Shown here: positions 45,031-54,005 of the stretch, piece after piece
Position numbering within the stretch: the first letter of the stretch is position 1
Layout of the letters: every line of letters starts with the position of its first letter
From: Lachnospiraceae bacterium
GTDB taxonomy: Bacteria > Bacillota > Clostridia > Lachnospirales > Lachnospiraceae
Assembly (NCBI GenBank): GCA_021202635.1
Contig: JAJQCQ010000096.1
Span: forward strand, 41,237 to 105,236
Direction: 5' to 3'
Length of the DNA stretch: 64,000 nucleotides
The notes under the pieces: generated by a model
Databases searched by the model: none
Told to the model about the DNA's origin: nothing
Seen by the model: only the letters and a program-made list of their open reading frames with translations
Made by a program: the position numbers and the translations under genes

Positions 45031-46146
45031 ATGAAAACATCGGATTTCAAATTTGACCTGCCCCAGGAGCTGATCGCGCAGGATCCCTTAGAGGATCGCT
45101 CCGCGTCCCGTCTCCTTGTGCTGGATAAAGATACCGGGGCGATCGAGCATCGCCATTTTTACAATATTACAGAATATCTGCGTCCGGGTGATTGCCTGGT
45201 GCTGAATAATACAAAAGTGATTCCCGCACGGCTTTACGGGAATCGGGTGCTGTCTGATGCGGGAGATTCTGTAGAGTCGGCGATTGCGCAGCCTTCTGCT
45301 GTTGATCAGAAAACTGACGGAAATGGACAGAAGCTGGGCGCTACCATTGAAGTGCTGCTCCTCAAGCGCAAAGCAGACAATGTATGGGAAACGTTGGTGC
45401 GCCCTGGCAAGAAAGCGCGCCCGGGTACGCGCATTATATTCGGAAATGGGCTTCTGGTTGGCGAGGTGATAGATGTAGTTGAGGAAGGGAACCGGTTAAT
45501 TCGCTTTACCTATGAAGGGATCTTTGAGGAAATCCTCGATCAGCTCGGACAGATGCCCCTGCCGCCTTACATTACGCATGAACTCAAGGATAAAAACCGC
45601 TACCAGACCGTTTATGCAAAATATGACGGTTCCGCGGCGGCGCCAACGGCTGGCCTGCACTTTACGCCGGAGCTTCTGGAACAGGTGCGTGCGATGGGCG
45701 TACGTATTGCGGAGGTGACACTTCACGTAGGTCTTGGCACCTTCCGGCCGGTCAAGGTCGAGGAGGTGACGCAGCACCATATGCACTCTGAGTTCTATCA
45801 GGTCGATGAGGAAGCCGCGCGTATCATCCGCGAGACCAAAGCAGGAGGTGGACGTGTGATCTGTGTCGGCACCACCAGCTGCCGGACCATTGAATCCGTC
45901 GCGCAGCGTTTCCAGGGAGACATACAGGCATGCAGCGGCTGGACCGATATTTTTATTTATCCGGGTTTCCAGTTCCAGCTGCTGGATGGACTGATTACAA
46001 ATTTCCATCTGCCGGAATCCACACTATTGATGCTTGTATCTGCCCTTGCCGGGCGGGAGAACGTTCTCAATGCCTACCGGATTGCGGTAGAGGAACGGTA
46101 TCGGTTTTTCAGTTTTGGAGATGCAATGTTGGCTATATCAAAATAA
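45031..46146 (+). CDS. queA: S-adenosylmethionine:tRNA ribosyltransferase-isomerase
   Basis: Transfers and rearranges the ribose of SAM onto preQ1 at tRNA position 34, giving epoxyqueuosine. The protein has 371 residues, about 20-25 longer than usual because of a hydrophilic insertion ([23 protein letters not shown], about residues 74-105) in the N-terminal half. Conserved stretches are [69 protein letters not shown] and [20 protein letters not shown]. It is convergent with the NlpC/P60 gene 27 bp away. Confidence 0.95.
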   Translation: MKTSDFKFDLPQELIAQDPLEDRSASRLLVLDKDTGAIEHRHFYNITEYLRPGDCLVLNNTKVIPARLYGNRVLSDAGDSVESAIAQPSAVDQKTDGNGQKLGATIEVLLLKRKADNVWETLVRPGKKARPGTRIIFGNGLLVGEVIDVVEEGNRLIRFTYEGIFEEILDQLGQMPLPPYITHELKDKNRYQTVYAKYDGSAAAPTAGLHFTPELLEQVRAMGVRIAEVTLHVGLGTFRPVKVEEVTQHHMHSEFYQVDEEAARIIRETKAGGGRVICVGTTSCRTIESVAQRFQGDIQACSGWTDIFIYPGFQFQLLDGLITNFHLPESTLLMLVSALAGRENVLNAYRIAVEERYRFFSFGDAMLAISK

Positions 46147-46173
46147 AATATGATAATTGCTTTTATTTCTGAT

Positions 46174-47490
46174 TCAGTTGCTGGAAAACAGATCCGCCAG
46201 TATCTCCGCCGCGCTCATGTCAAGATACCCGTCCGGGTCGGTCATGATCGAGTTTCCGGAGGTATCCCAGCGCATCTGGGCGTAGCCGGTCAGATAGGAG
46301 GTGCCAACCGAGCAGCTCGGATATTTGCTGTACCATTCCGGGTACCAGGTCTTCATATAAGTGGTCGCCAGCTGGATGGCCTGGCTGGAGGTGCTGCCGG
46401 ACGCGGTGGGCGTCCCGCACATCCGTACACCGGGCGGACTGGAGTGGAGCAGTACCACGCTGCCGTCTTCACACTGGCCGACCACCATCCAGACGTGTCC
46501 GCTCGAACTCATGATGTCGCCTGCCCGGTAATCGGTCACAGAGGAAGCCGACCGATAGGTTCCCCAGCCGCGGGCGGCAAAATTACCTGCCATCTGGGAC
46601 GCTTTCATCACATATCCCTCGTTTCCGTCTGTGGTATTCAGAATATTATAAATACACCAGCCAATATAGCCGGAGCAGTCCAGTCCATTCGCGATCTGGT
46701 AGCGGGTTGTCCGGTAATCATAGCTGCTTGTCTGCTGCTCAAAAAATGTCTTCCACTGTGCGCTGACGCCAACGGATACCGCTTCCGTCCCGGCACCGGT
46801 ATCGGCCTCATTCCATCCGCCTCCCCAGATATACATGGTAGAACCCACGGGTTCCAGCGCGGTCGAAAGCAAAGTTTTCAATGTACTGGAGGCCACATCG
46901 GTTGTCACAGTGACTTTCTTTTTTAATTTTTTGACCAGGGTATCCTTGTAGTAAACCTTTGCGGTAATCGTCGTCGTGCCGGACTTTATAGCTCGAATCT
47001 TTCCGGCGGAGCTGACCCGGGCGACACTTTTATTGGAACTTGTATATTTGACGGTACAGCCGGTCTGCACGGTTGCTGCTACCGTCGTTGTCTCACCGGC
47101 CATGAGCGAGACTGCCGTGGTGTCATACTGGAAAGAATTCGCGTTTGTTACAAGCAGATATACTTTTTCTGCGAGATTTCCATCCTCATTATAGAGACGC
47201 AGCGTGGCGCGGCCCTTTTTCAGGGCCGTGATTTTGTAAGAACCGTCTGATTTTTCCTTTCCCTTCGCAACCGTAGTTTTTGACACCGTCACTTCCGCGT
47301 ATCCGCTGATCGTGTAGGATTTGCCGACCGCAAGTGTTTTTACAGACGTATTTGCGGCTTCAGCTGACGCAAAAAGGCCAAAGGCCAGCAGCAGCGAGGG
47401 CAGCAGCAGGCGCAGAAAATGAAAGAAAACGGGGACTTCAATGGAACGGGGCGAGGTTTGTGAATTTTTCTTATAATGGAATGAATACAT
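46174..47490 (-). CDS. Secreted NlpC/P60-type peptidase with Ig-like (BIG2) domain
   Basis: A 438-residue exported protein: a hydrophobic signal segment (about 21-46, ending ASAEAA), an all-beta region, a BIG2-like domain (about 110-195, with VSLMAGETTTVAATV and SVARVSSAGKIRAIKSGTTTITAKV), and a C-terminal cysteine peptidase domain. The likely catalytic Cys272 lies in GLDCSGYIGW and His332 in SSGHVWMVVG; His349 in VLLHSSP may be the third residue. It would cut peptidoglycan stem peptides. A short A+T-only hairpin lies in the 27-bp gap to queA. The ribosome binding site (AGCAAGGAGTACTGAT) is strong. Confidence 0.86.
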   Translation of the reverse strand: MYSFHYKKNSQTSPRSIEVPVFFHFLRLLLPSLLLAFGLFASAEAANTSVKTLAVGKSYTISGYAEVTVSKTTVAKGKEKSDGSYKITALKKGRATLRLYNEDGNLAEKVYLLVTNANSFQYDTTAVSLMAGETTTVAATVQTGCTVKYTSSNKSVARVSSAGKIRAIKSGTTTITAKVYYKDTLVKKLKKKVTVTTDVASSTLKTLLSTALEPVGSTMYIWGGGWNEADTGAGTEAVSVGVSAQWKTFFEQQTSSYDYRTTRYQIANGLDCSGYIGWCIYNILNTTDGNEGYVMKASQMAGNFAARGWGTYRSASSVTDYRAGDIMSSSGHVWMVVGQCEDGSVVLLHSSPPGVRMCGTPTASGSTSSQAIQLATTYMKTWYPEWYSKYPSCSVGTSYLTGYAQMRWDTSGNSIMTDPDGYLDMSAAEILADLFSSN

Positions 47491-47735
47491 ATCAGTACTC
47501 CTTGCTGCCGGTTATTTTATAGCGGCATCTATATAGATGAATAGAATGATTCATAAAAATTTTACCATGTCTGTTCACTTATGTAAACCCTTCTTTGCTG
47601 CACAGTTTGAATGAAAATAAACTTTTGTTAAAAGAAAAAAATATATGAGATGAAAATAATGAATATGTCTTTTCAAAACAATGAATATGTGCTAATATAA
47701 TTGAAATGATATATGTATGAGGATGTACATTGATA

Positions 47736-47749
47736 ATATAATATGCTTA
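47736..47749 (+). promoter_or_regulatory. Left inverted repeat and -10 box of type I toxin locus 2
   Basis: ATATAATATGCTTA, containing TATAAT (47737-47742), is the exact reverse complement of 47990-48003. No good -35 box precedes it. Confidence 0.5.
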
Positions 47750-47810
47750 CCTGGGGAGCCAGGGGACGTCTCTTACCTGATCCGAGTACCTTGCGGAAGG
47801 GGTGATTATT

Positions 47811-47894
47811 ATGAGTACATATGAAGGAATTATGCTTTTACTGGCAATTGTTTCTTTGATTGTCGCGATTCTGGACATGAAAAATAAGAAATAG
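47811..47894 (+). CDS. Holin-like small hydrophobic peptide, putative type I toxin
   Basis: A 27-residue peptide, MSTYEGIMLLLAIVSLIVAI followed by LDMKNKK, matching the pattern of the putative holin-like toxin family (short polar start, one helix, basic tail). The ribosome binding site is GGAAGGGGTG, 7 bp before the ATG. The stop codon lies within the stem of a 12-bp hairpin (47889-47930). A minus-strand promoter at 48025-47997 would make an antisense RNA across the 3' end. Confidence 0.72.
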   Translation: MSTYEGIMLLLAIVSLIVAILDMKNKK

Positions 47895-47930
47895 CCGTCC
47901 TGCACTTTTGGCGAAGGTGGACGGCTATTT
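47889..47930. terminator. Bidirectional terminator of toxin locus 2
   Basis: AAATAGCCGTCC (47889-47900) pairs perfectly with GGACGGCTATTT (47919-47930). CTTAGCTT follows on the plus strand and CTTATTTT on the minus strand, so it can end both the toxin mRNA and the antisense RNA. Confidence 0.7.
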
Positions 47931-48025
47931 CTTAGCTTAAACATTAACGCCGGGTCGGGGAAGTGGCAGTTCCCTTCCGGCTCCCTTGTTAAGCATATTA
48001 TATGCTATCAACAACAATTTTTCAA
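47889..48025 (-). ncRNA. Putative antisense RNA of type I toxin locus 2, with promoter
   Basis: On the minus strand TTGAAA (48025-48020), a 17-bp spacer and TATAAT (48002-47997) form a good promoter starting near 47990. The RNA would run about 100 nt to the shared hairpin, overlapping the 3' end of the toxin gene, as in TxpA/RatA-type systems. Confidence 0.6.
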
Positions 48026-48196
48026 TCAAAATTTTAAGAGAATCAGCGTATGTCGAAAGGAACTGTTTCATGAAAAAGGTACTGTCGAAACCCGATATCT
48101 TATGCTATACTGGAGTGGTCGTGATGGGCGTGAACTTATAATTGTTCAGTGCTTTCACAGATGCATACAATTTCGATTTCAAAGGAAAGAACAATT

Positions 48197-49093
48197 ATGT
48201 ACGAATTGATTCAGGCTGTCGGGGACAGCTATTATATTCAATGCCCGGCCAAAATCGGTCTGGTGCGGTTAAATCAGCAGGATGTCTGCCTGATTGACAG
48301 TGGAAATGATAAAAATGCAGGGCGGAAGGTGAGGCAGATTCTGGATGCGCAGGGCTGGCACCTGCGGGCGATTTACAATACACACTCGCATGCGGATCAT
48401 ATTGGCGGTAACCAGTATCTTCAGAAGCAGACGGGATGTAAGGTTTATGCTTCCGGCATCGAGTGCAGCTTTACGCGTCACCCGGTTCTGGAGCCGGTGG
48501 CTCTTTACGGCGGCTGCCCGCCGACGGAGCTGCGGCACAAGTTCCTCATGGCACAGGAGAGCGAAGCAGAGGATCTGACGAGAGACGTATTGCCGGATGG
48601 TCTGGAAGTGCTTCCGCTGCCAGGGCATTGCTTTGATATGGTTGGCTTCCGGACGGCTGACGGCGTCATTTACCTGGCAGATTGTCTGTCCAGTGCGGAG
48701 ACGCTTGAAAAATATCAGATCGGGTATATCTATGATGTTGGCGCTTATCTGGATACGCTGGAGAAGGTGAAGTCCTTACAGGCAAAATTGTTTATCCCGG
48801 CGCACACAGAGCCGACCGAAGATATTGTGCCGCTGGCGGAGCTTAACATCGCAAAGGTGGAAGAGATTGCGGAGCGGATTGCCGGATTCTGTGAGACGCC
48901 GTGCAGTTTTGAGGAGATTTTGCAGAATGTGTTTGACGGATACGGCCTGGTGATGAATTTTGAACAGCATGCACTCGTCGGCAGCACGGTGCGCTCCTAC
49001 CTGTCCTGGCTGAAAGGATGCGGACGGGTGGATGTGGAATTTGAGAACAACCGACTGTTATGGAAAAGAACGGATGGAGGAAAAAGGTTATGA
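48197..49093 (+). CDS. MBL-fold metallo-hydrolase
   Basis: A 298-residue metallo-beta-lactamase-fold hydrolase; the start follows AAAGGAAAGAACAATT. The zinc-binding motif is NTHSHADHIGG, with later His in LPGHCFDMVGF, Asp in YLADCLSS and His in IPAHTEP, giving a full dinuclear site as in the glyoxalase II-like branch. The C-terminal 70 residues (EEIAERIAGFCETPCSFEEIL) look like a winged-helix cap. The last codon overlaps the start of the next gene (ATGA), so the two are translated together. The substrate is unknown. Confidence 0.88.
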   Translation: MYELIQAVGDSYYIQCPAKIGLVRLNQQDVCLIDSGNDKNAGRKVRQILDAQGWHLRAIYNTHSHADHIGGNQYLQKQTGCKVYASGIECSFTRHPVLEPVALYGGCPPTELRHKFLMAQESEAEDLTRDVLPDGLEVLPLPGHCFDMVGFRTADGVIYLADCLSSAETLEKYQIGYIYDVGAYLDTLEKVKSLQAKLFIPAHTEPTEDIVPLAELNIAKVEEIAERIAGFCETPCSFEEILQNVFDGYGLVMNFEQHALVGSTVRSYLSWLKGCGRVDVEFENNRLLWKRTDGGKRL

Positions 49094-50949
49094 AAGCAGA
49101 GATCAGGAAGGAATATCAGCGCTGGACAGAACAGTGTTTGAATGCAGAAACTGCACTTTACGATGCCGATGTGGCGGCGGAACTCAAGGAGATGGCAGCG
49201 GATGAGGCGAAGATGGAGGATGCCTTTTACCGTGATCTGGCGTTTGGAACAGGCGGTCTTCGTGGCGTGATCGGCGCGGGGACGAACCGCATGAATGTGT
49301 ACACAGTAGCGAAGGCTTCGCAGGGGCTGGCGGATTATGTGAAAAAGAATTTCGCTCAGGAAGACTGGAAAATCGCGGTCAGCTATGACTCCCGAATCAA
49401 GTCCGACCGCTTTGCGCGGGTCGCATCCGGTGTGTTCGCGGCAAACGGGATCCAGGTATGGATTTATCCGGAACTGATGCCGACGCCGTGCCTGTCTTAC
49501 GCGGTGCGTGCGCTGGGCTGCGCGGCGGGCATTATGGTGACAGCCTCCCACAATCCTTCCAAATACAATGGCTACAAGGTCTACGGCGCAGACGGCTGCC
49601 AGATTACCACCGAGGCAGCGGCCGAGATTCTGGCCGGGATTGAGCGGCTGGATATTTTTGACGATATTCAAGTGACAGAATTTGCGATGGAATCCCCTTC
49701 TGATATTTCTTACATCCCGGCAGAGGTGTACACCGCATTTGTAGAAGAAGTAAAAAAGCAGTCCGTCCTCTTTGGCGATGAGATCGACCGGAATGTCTCG
49801 ATTGTCTATTCGCCGCTGAATGGCACCGGCTTAAAGCCCGTGCTGCGCACTCTGAAGGAGAGCGGCTTTACGAATATTACGGTGGTAGCGGAGCAGGAGC
49901 AGCCGGACGGCCATTTTCCGACCTGTCCTTATCCGAATCCGGAGATTCGGGAGGCAATGGCGCTTGGCATGGAGTATGCAGCGAAATGCAATGCGGATCT
50001 GCTGCTTGCGACCGATCCGGACTGCGACCGCGTGGGGATTGCGGTGAAGAAGACTGCAACTGCTGTCGTACCGGAAGGTGCGGGAAATAATAATGCAGAC
50101 GTTCCTGCATTGTTAAATGCGAGCAATAAAAATACAGATGTGATGGCGCCGGAAGATGCGGAAAACACGGATGCTTCTGTGTCGGAAGGTGCGGAAAGCA
50201 CACAGACGGCGAATCAATATGTGCTTCTCTCCGGAAATGAGACGGGTATGCTGCTGCTCGATTTTATCTGCAGCCAGCGCATCAGGCACGGGCAGATGCC
50301 AGCGCATCCGGTGTTGGTCAAGACCATTGTTACCATTGATATGGCGGAGCGGATTGCGAAAAAATATGGTGTCCGCACGGTCAATGTCCTGACCGGATTT
50401 AAGTTCATCGGCGAGCAGATTGGTCTTCTGGAAAAGCAGGGAAGGACGGAAGATTACATCCTGGGCTTTGAGGAAAGCTATGGGTATCTCAGCGGTTCTT
50501 ATGTGCGCGATAAGGATGCGGTCGACGCTTCCTTGCTGATCTGCGAAATGTTTGCTTATTACCGGACACGCGGGATTTCTCTATTGGACCGTCTGGAGGA
50601 GCTTTATCGTGAATTTGGCTACTGTCTGAACACCCTGTATTCCTTTGAATTTGAAGGCTCCGCTGGGTTTGCGCGGATGCAGGAGATTATGGCGGAATTC
50701 CGCAAAGGAATCGAAGCGATCGGACCGAAAAAGGTCGAGCGTGTGCTGGACTACAGGGAAGGGATGGATGGGCTGCCCAAATCCGACGTTCTGAAATACC
50801 TGCTGGAGGACGATTGCTCCGTCGTCGTTCGCCCATCCGGCACGGAGCCGAAGCTGAAGACCTATATTTCCGTGAGTGCTGCGACAAAAGAAGAGGCCGG
50901 AGAGTTGGAAAAACAGATGGCGGAGGCCATGAAAGCATATTTCCGGTAA
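49090..50949 (+). CDS. Phospho-sugar mutase (phosphoglucomutase PgcA-like) with an insertion
   Basis: A 619-residue alpha-D-phosphohexomutase, probably phosphoglucomutase. The ATG at 49090 overlaps the preceding stop and follows GGAGGAAAAAGG. FGTGGLRGVIGAGTNRMN, the phosphoserine loop TASHNPSKYNGYKVYG, the Mg site TDPDCDRVGIAV, the sugar loop GFEESYGYL and the phosphate site RPSGTEPKLK are present. Between the Mg site and LLSGNETGMLLLDFI there are about 55 extra residues (about 320-374) rich in Asn, Ala, Glu and Asp, where relatives have a few. This insert contains loose internal repeats (VPEGAGNNNADV, SEGAESTQT) and is likely a surface loop. Confidence 0.91.
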   Translation: MKAEIRKEYQRWTEQCLNAETALYDADVAAELKEMAADEAKMEDAFYRDLAFGTGGLRGVIGAGTNRMNVYTVAKASQGLADYVKKNFAQEDWKIAVSYDSRIKSDRFARVASGVFAANGIQVWIYPELMPTPCLSYAVRALGCAAGIMVTASHNPSKYNGYKVYGADGCQITTEAAAEILAGIERLDIFDDIQVTEFAMESPSDISYIPAEVYTAFVEEVKKQSVLFGDEIDRNVSIVYSPLNGTGLKPVLRTLKESGFTNITVVAEQEQPDGHFPTCPYPNPEIREAMALGMEYAAKCNADLLLATDPDCDRVGIAVKKTATAVVPEGAGNNNADVPALLNASNKNTDVMAPEDAENTDASVSEGAESTQTANQYVLLSGNETGMLLLDFICSQRIRHGQMPAHPVLVKTIVTIDMAERIAKKYGVRTVNVLTGFKFIGEQIGLLEKQGRTEDYILGFEESYGYLSGSYVRDKDAVDASLLICEMFAYYRTRGISLLDRLEELYREFGYCLNTLYSFEFEGSAGFARMQEIMAEFRKGIEAIGPKKVERVLDYREGMDGLPKSDVLKYLLEDDCSVVVRPSGTEPKLKTYISVSAATKEEAGELEKQMAEAMKAYFR

Positions 50950-51037
50950 TATGACTCGTAAGAAGTTCGCGGCGCCTGCGGCGGCGAACTTTGCGGGTCA
51001 ACGAGCAGCCGATTTTGCTGCAAGTAATCAGAAAGAA

Positions 51038-51078
51038 CCCCATCAGGATATTTGAAATGGAATCCTGATGGGGCTTTT
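51038..51078 (+). terminator. Intrinsic terminator after the mutase gene
   Basis: CCCCATCAGGAT (51038-51049) pairs with ATCCTGATGGGG (51062-51073), followed by CTTTTT. An earlier hairpin, AAGTTCGC/GCGAACTT (near 50963-50991), precedes it. Confidence 0.8.
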
Positions 51079-51147
51079 TAAATCATTTTATGTTCTCTTA
51101 TGAGTTTCTGCTGTTATATAACGCGCAGGCTGTGCTTCCAGCGAAGC

Positions 51148-53733
51148 TTATCCCTGGTTAAACAGCGGTGAGAGCACATCCGCATAGGTCTGGAAGATTT
51201 CCAGCAGGTACGTATCCCAGTGCCGCGCGTCCTGCTCGGTGTTGCCGAACACATAGTCTTCCTGGCCGTAGTCAATTACATCGAAGCCCGGAATTGCCTT
51301 GCTTGCGCCGTTGGTGCGGTATGCGACCGCGTCAGCGAGGGAGAAGGATACGCTGGTGACATCTTCATAGTTCACCCAGCTCGAAATATCCGTACCGGTC
51401 GCTTCTGTCGCTGTGCCGTTGGTGGTCTGTGTCTCTGCGGCTGCCTTTTCAATCGTCGCCGCGCCCTCTACGTACTCACCATACATCTGATCGACATAGA
51501 GTGCGAGAGAGTTTCCGAAAATCTCAGACGGTACGTGGCCGCCGTTCCACTGCCACTCGATCTCTGCGTCAATGCCGGCGTTCAGCATGGCGATCTGCAG
51601 GTTCAGGGAAGAGAACATGGACATATCGCCTTCTGAAGCACCCATGACAATCCTTACCCAGGTCGAATCTTCTGTGTCCTCCGCGCCGATATAGTTCAGC
51701 GGATTGTACAGCGAAACAATGTTATTGCCGTATTTGTCGCCTTCCAGGATTGAGGCGATGTCTGTCTCATACGCCTCCACCATTTCTTCGTAGGTGGAAT
51801 AGTTCGCAGAATCCTGAGAGCCGGTCGCGGACTGTGTCGTACCTGCGTCAGGCGTACCTACCTTAAGCTGATTTGCGGTATTATCGTTTTCCGCTGTGGT
51901 TTCCTCTTCGGATGCTTCGGCATCGGTTGTGTCATCGGAAGGAGCCGCATCCTCAGAAACATCGCCGTCAGAGACCGCTGCCGCATCGTCCGGCAGTTCA
52001 CCGGAAACGTCGCCATCTGGCAGATCGCCATCTGCGAGATCACCGGCTTCGCTGACATCGCCCGGCAGGTCGCCATCCGCAAGGTCAGCTGCGGCTTCAT
52101 CGGAAACTACATCCGTGCTCTCAGAATCGGTATCATCCGAAGCCGTCCCGTCTGTGCGTCCGCCCATGCCGCCGCGGCCGCCTGCTGTGTCGCCGTCCAT
52201 GCCGCCGCGCATGCCATCGGCCGCATCGCCCATCTCAGAGAGATCGCCCATTTCGGATAAATCCATATTCCCCATGCCGTCTGTATCAGCAAAGTCCAAC
52301 GCACCGTTCATGCCGCTCGGAAGGCCGCCAGTGCCACCGCCATTTTCGCTGGTGCCGGAAGAGGCATAACGTCCCTCAATAAATGCGGTTGCCTTGTCTT
52401 CCGTCGTCATGGCAGCCACTTCCTCGTCGCTGAGCGCGTTGCCGTCCGCGTCAAACCAGGTCCAGCCGTCCGCGTAGTCGAGGTTATCAAGGTACCACTG
52501 CAGGTTCGAAGTAAACTCTGCCAGATAAAGATCCAGATAGGTACCATAATAGCCGTTGGTCTCCGGATAAGCGTCCAGATCATACTCGATGGTCAGCGCA
52601 ATCGTATCATCGGTATCGCCATCCTCATTCAGATCAAACCCAACCGCGGATTCTTCTACAGAAAGGTTCTGCTCATTGATGTATTCCATATAAGCTTCGG
52701 ACAGATAAGCCGCCAGCTGCTCCTGGAACGAAGAACCGAAATTATAGGTCGTGTCCATATAATACTCGAACGCCATTGTCATGTCGCCCTCATACAGAGA
52801 GGTAATCGCGCTGTACGCGACACAGCCCCACGCGCCGTCCGAGATCTCATAATCTACGCCATCGATCGTAACGGTCGTTGAATAGCTGCCGTCCTCCAGA
52901 CGGTAAACGCCGACCGCGCCTGCTTCAATCTGATAATCATAGAAATCGGAATTGTTTGAGGTCGCCGCAAACATGGTTGCATGCGCGCCGCCGCCCGAAC
53001 CGCCGGTGGAAACGAAATAATCCACATTGCCTGGCAGGTTGCCGAGCAGGATGTTGTACTTTACATAACGCGTCGCGGCCTTCTGGTCGGCCAGGCAGGA
53101 CGGAGCGTCGCCGGTGTAATAGGTGTTTCCATCCGCATCCGTAGCGGTGTCCTGTTTTCCGCGGTTGCCGCAGGCCACATTGATATAGCCTTCTGCCGCG
53201 TAGGTCGTTGCTGCTGTGGAGTTGTTCGAAGAACTGTAGCCAGCCGCTCCCGTATTTAAAATAACCGGAGCCGTTGCTGCCGTGTAAGTCTGTCCATTGG
53301 TGCTCACAATCTCCGCCTCATAATCGATCACGAGCGAACCATTGATGGAAGTCGAACCAGACTCCACAGCAGATTCCGCCGTCACATCCGCCACACCGTC
53401 GCCATCTGTATCAATACCGGTTACATACGCGCCCGGCACACAGACCGATACGCCCTGCTCATCCGGCAGTTCCGGGTAAGCGACTGCCGAGACGATCGAG
53501 AGCACCCATGCGTCCGCGCTCTCTTGGTACGTCCAGGTCTGGTCTTCATTGTTTGCGAGATTCAAAGTGGTTTCAATATACTCCTGGTCAGAAACCGCAG
53601 TAGTCACGTCCGAATCGACCGAAGTATCCGACGCCGCATCGCCGGATTCCTCCGCACTGCCGGTCAGCGGCGCGGAAAGTCCCGAAAGACAAAGCGTGCC
53701 TGCCAGAAGGAAAGACAGCCATTTTTTCTTCAT
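51148..53733 (-). CDS. Secreted tannase-like alpha/beta hydrolase with low-complexity insert
   Basis: An 861-residue exported esterase. The signal peptide ends near PLTGSA; there is no lipobox. The N-terminal part matches the bacterial (subtype B) tannase layout: INVACGNRGKQ, then PSCLADQKAATRYVKYN, then the nucleophile elbow STGGSGGGAHATMFAATSN with Ser246. The late GHVPSEIF supplies a likely catalytic His, and the Asp lies in a preceding IEWQWNGG/IGAEDTED region. Between about residues 470 and 640 lies a tract of Gly, Asp, Ala, Met and Glu (GDLADGDLPDGDVSGELP-type units), without which the length would fit the family. Plausible substrates are galloyl esters or other plant phenolic esters. 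Feruloyl-esterase-like activity is the main alternative. Confidence 0.7.
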   Translation of the reverse strand: MKKKWLSFLLAGTLCLSGLSAPLTGSAEESGDAASDTSVDSDVTTAVSDQEYIETTLNLANNEDQTWTYQESADAWVLSIVSAVAYPELPDEQGVSVCVPGAYVTGIDTDGDGVADVTAESAVESGSTSINGSLVIDYEAEIVSTNGQTYTAATAPVILNTGAAGYSSSNNSTAATTYAAEGYINVACGNRGKQDTATDADGNTYYTGDAPSCLADQKAATRYVKYNILLGNLPGNVDYFVSTGGSGGGAHATMFAATSNNSDFYDYQIEAGAVGVYRLEDGSYSTTVTIDGVDYEISDGAWGCVAYSAITSLYEGDMTMAFEYYMDTTYNFGSSFQEQLAAYLSEAYMEYINEQNLSVEESAVGFDLNEDGDTDDTIALTIEYDLDAYPETNGYYGTYLDLYLAEFTSNLQWYLDNLDYADGWTWFDADGNALSDEEVAAMTTEDKATAFIEGRYASSGTSENGGGTGGLPSGMNGALDFADTDGMGNMDLSEMGDLSEMGDAADGMRGGMDGDTAGGRGGMGGRTDGTASDDTDSESTDVVSDEAAADLADGDLPGDVSEAGDLADGDLPDGDVSGELPDDAAAVSDGDVSEDAAPSDDTTDAEASEEETTAENDNTANQLKVGTPDAGTTQSATGSQDSANYSTYEEMVEAYETDIASILEGDKYGNNIVSLYNPLNYIGAEDTEDSTWVRIVMGASEGDMSMFSSLNLQIAMLNAGIDAEIEWQWNGGHVPSEIFGNSLALYVDQMYGEYVEGAATIEKAAAETQTTNGTATEATGTDISSWVNYEDVTSVSFSLADAVAYRTNGASKAIPGFDVIDYGQEDYVFGNTEQDARHWDTYLLEIFQTYADVLSPLFNQG

Positions 53734-53862
53734 AGTGAAAATCTCCTTTCGATTTTTTCAAATATTATGCAAGATACAGTGCCTATCATACCACAAATAG
53801 ATTGAAAGAAAATTGAATGATATTGGAAATTTTTCAAAAAGCAGGGTCTGGCGGTCGCAAAT

Positions 53863-53954
53863 TTGTTCTGCGTGTGTGCTATCGTATAGAAAAGCAAGAG
53901 AAACGATGTTGATTTCACTATTCAGAACAGATCTTCGCGTCTGCTGCGAAGATC
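53863..53954 (+). promoter_or_regulatory. Promoter and 5'-UTR hairpin of the RNA ligase operon
   Basis: TTGTTC (53863-53868), a 16-bp spacer and TATAGA (53885-53890) form a moderate promoter. In the leader, GATCTTCGC (53930-53938) pairs perfectly with GCGAAGATC (53946-53954) around a 7-nt loop. No U-run follows, so it is not a terminator; it may be a binding site or stabiliser. Nothing else was seen in this 272-bp gap. Confidence 0.5.
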
Positions 53955-54005
53955 GTATGCAAACCTATAGCGATTTTATCGTCTGTCATGATAGGGGGTA
54001 ACAGA

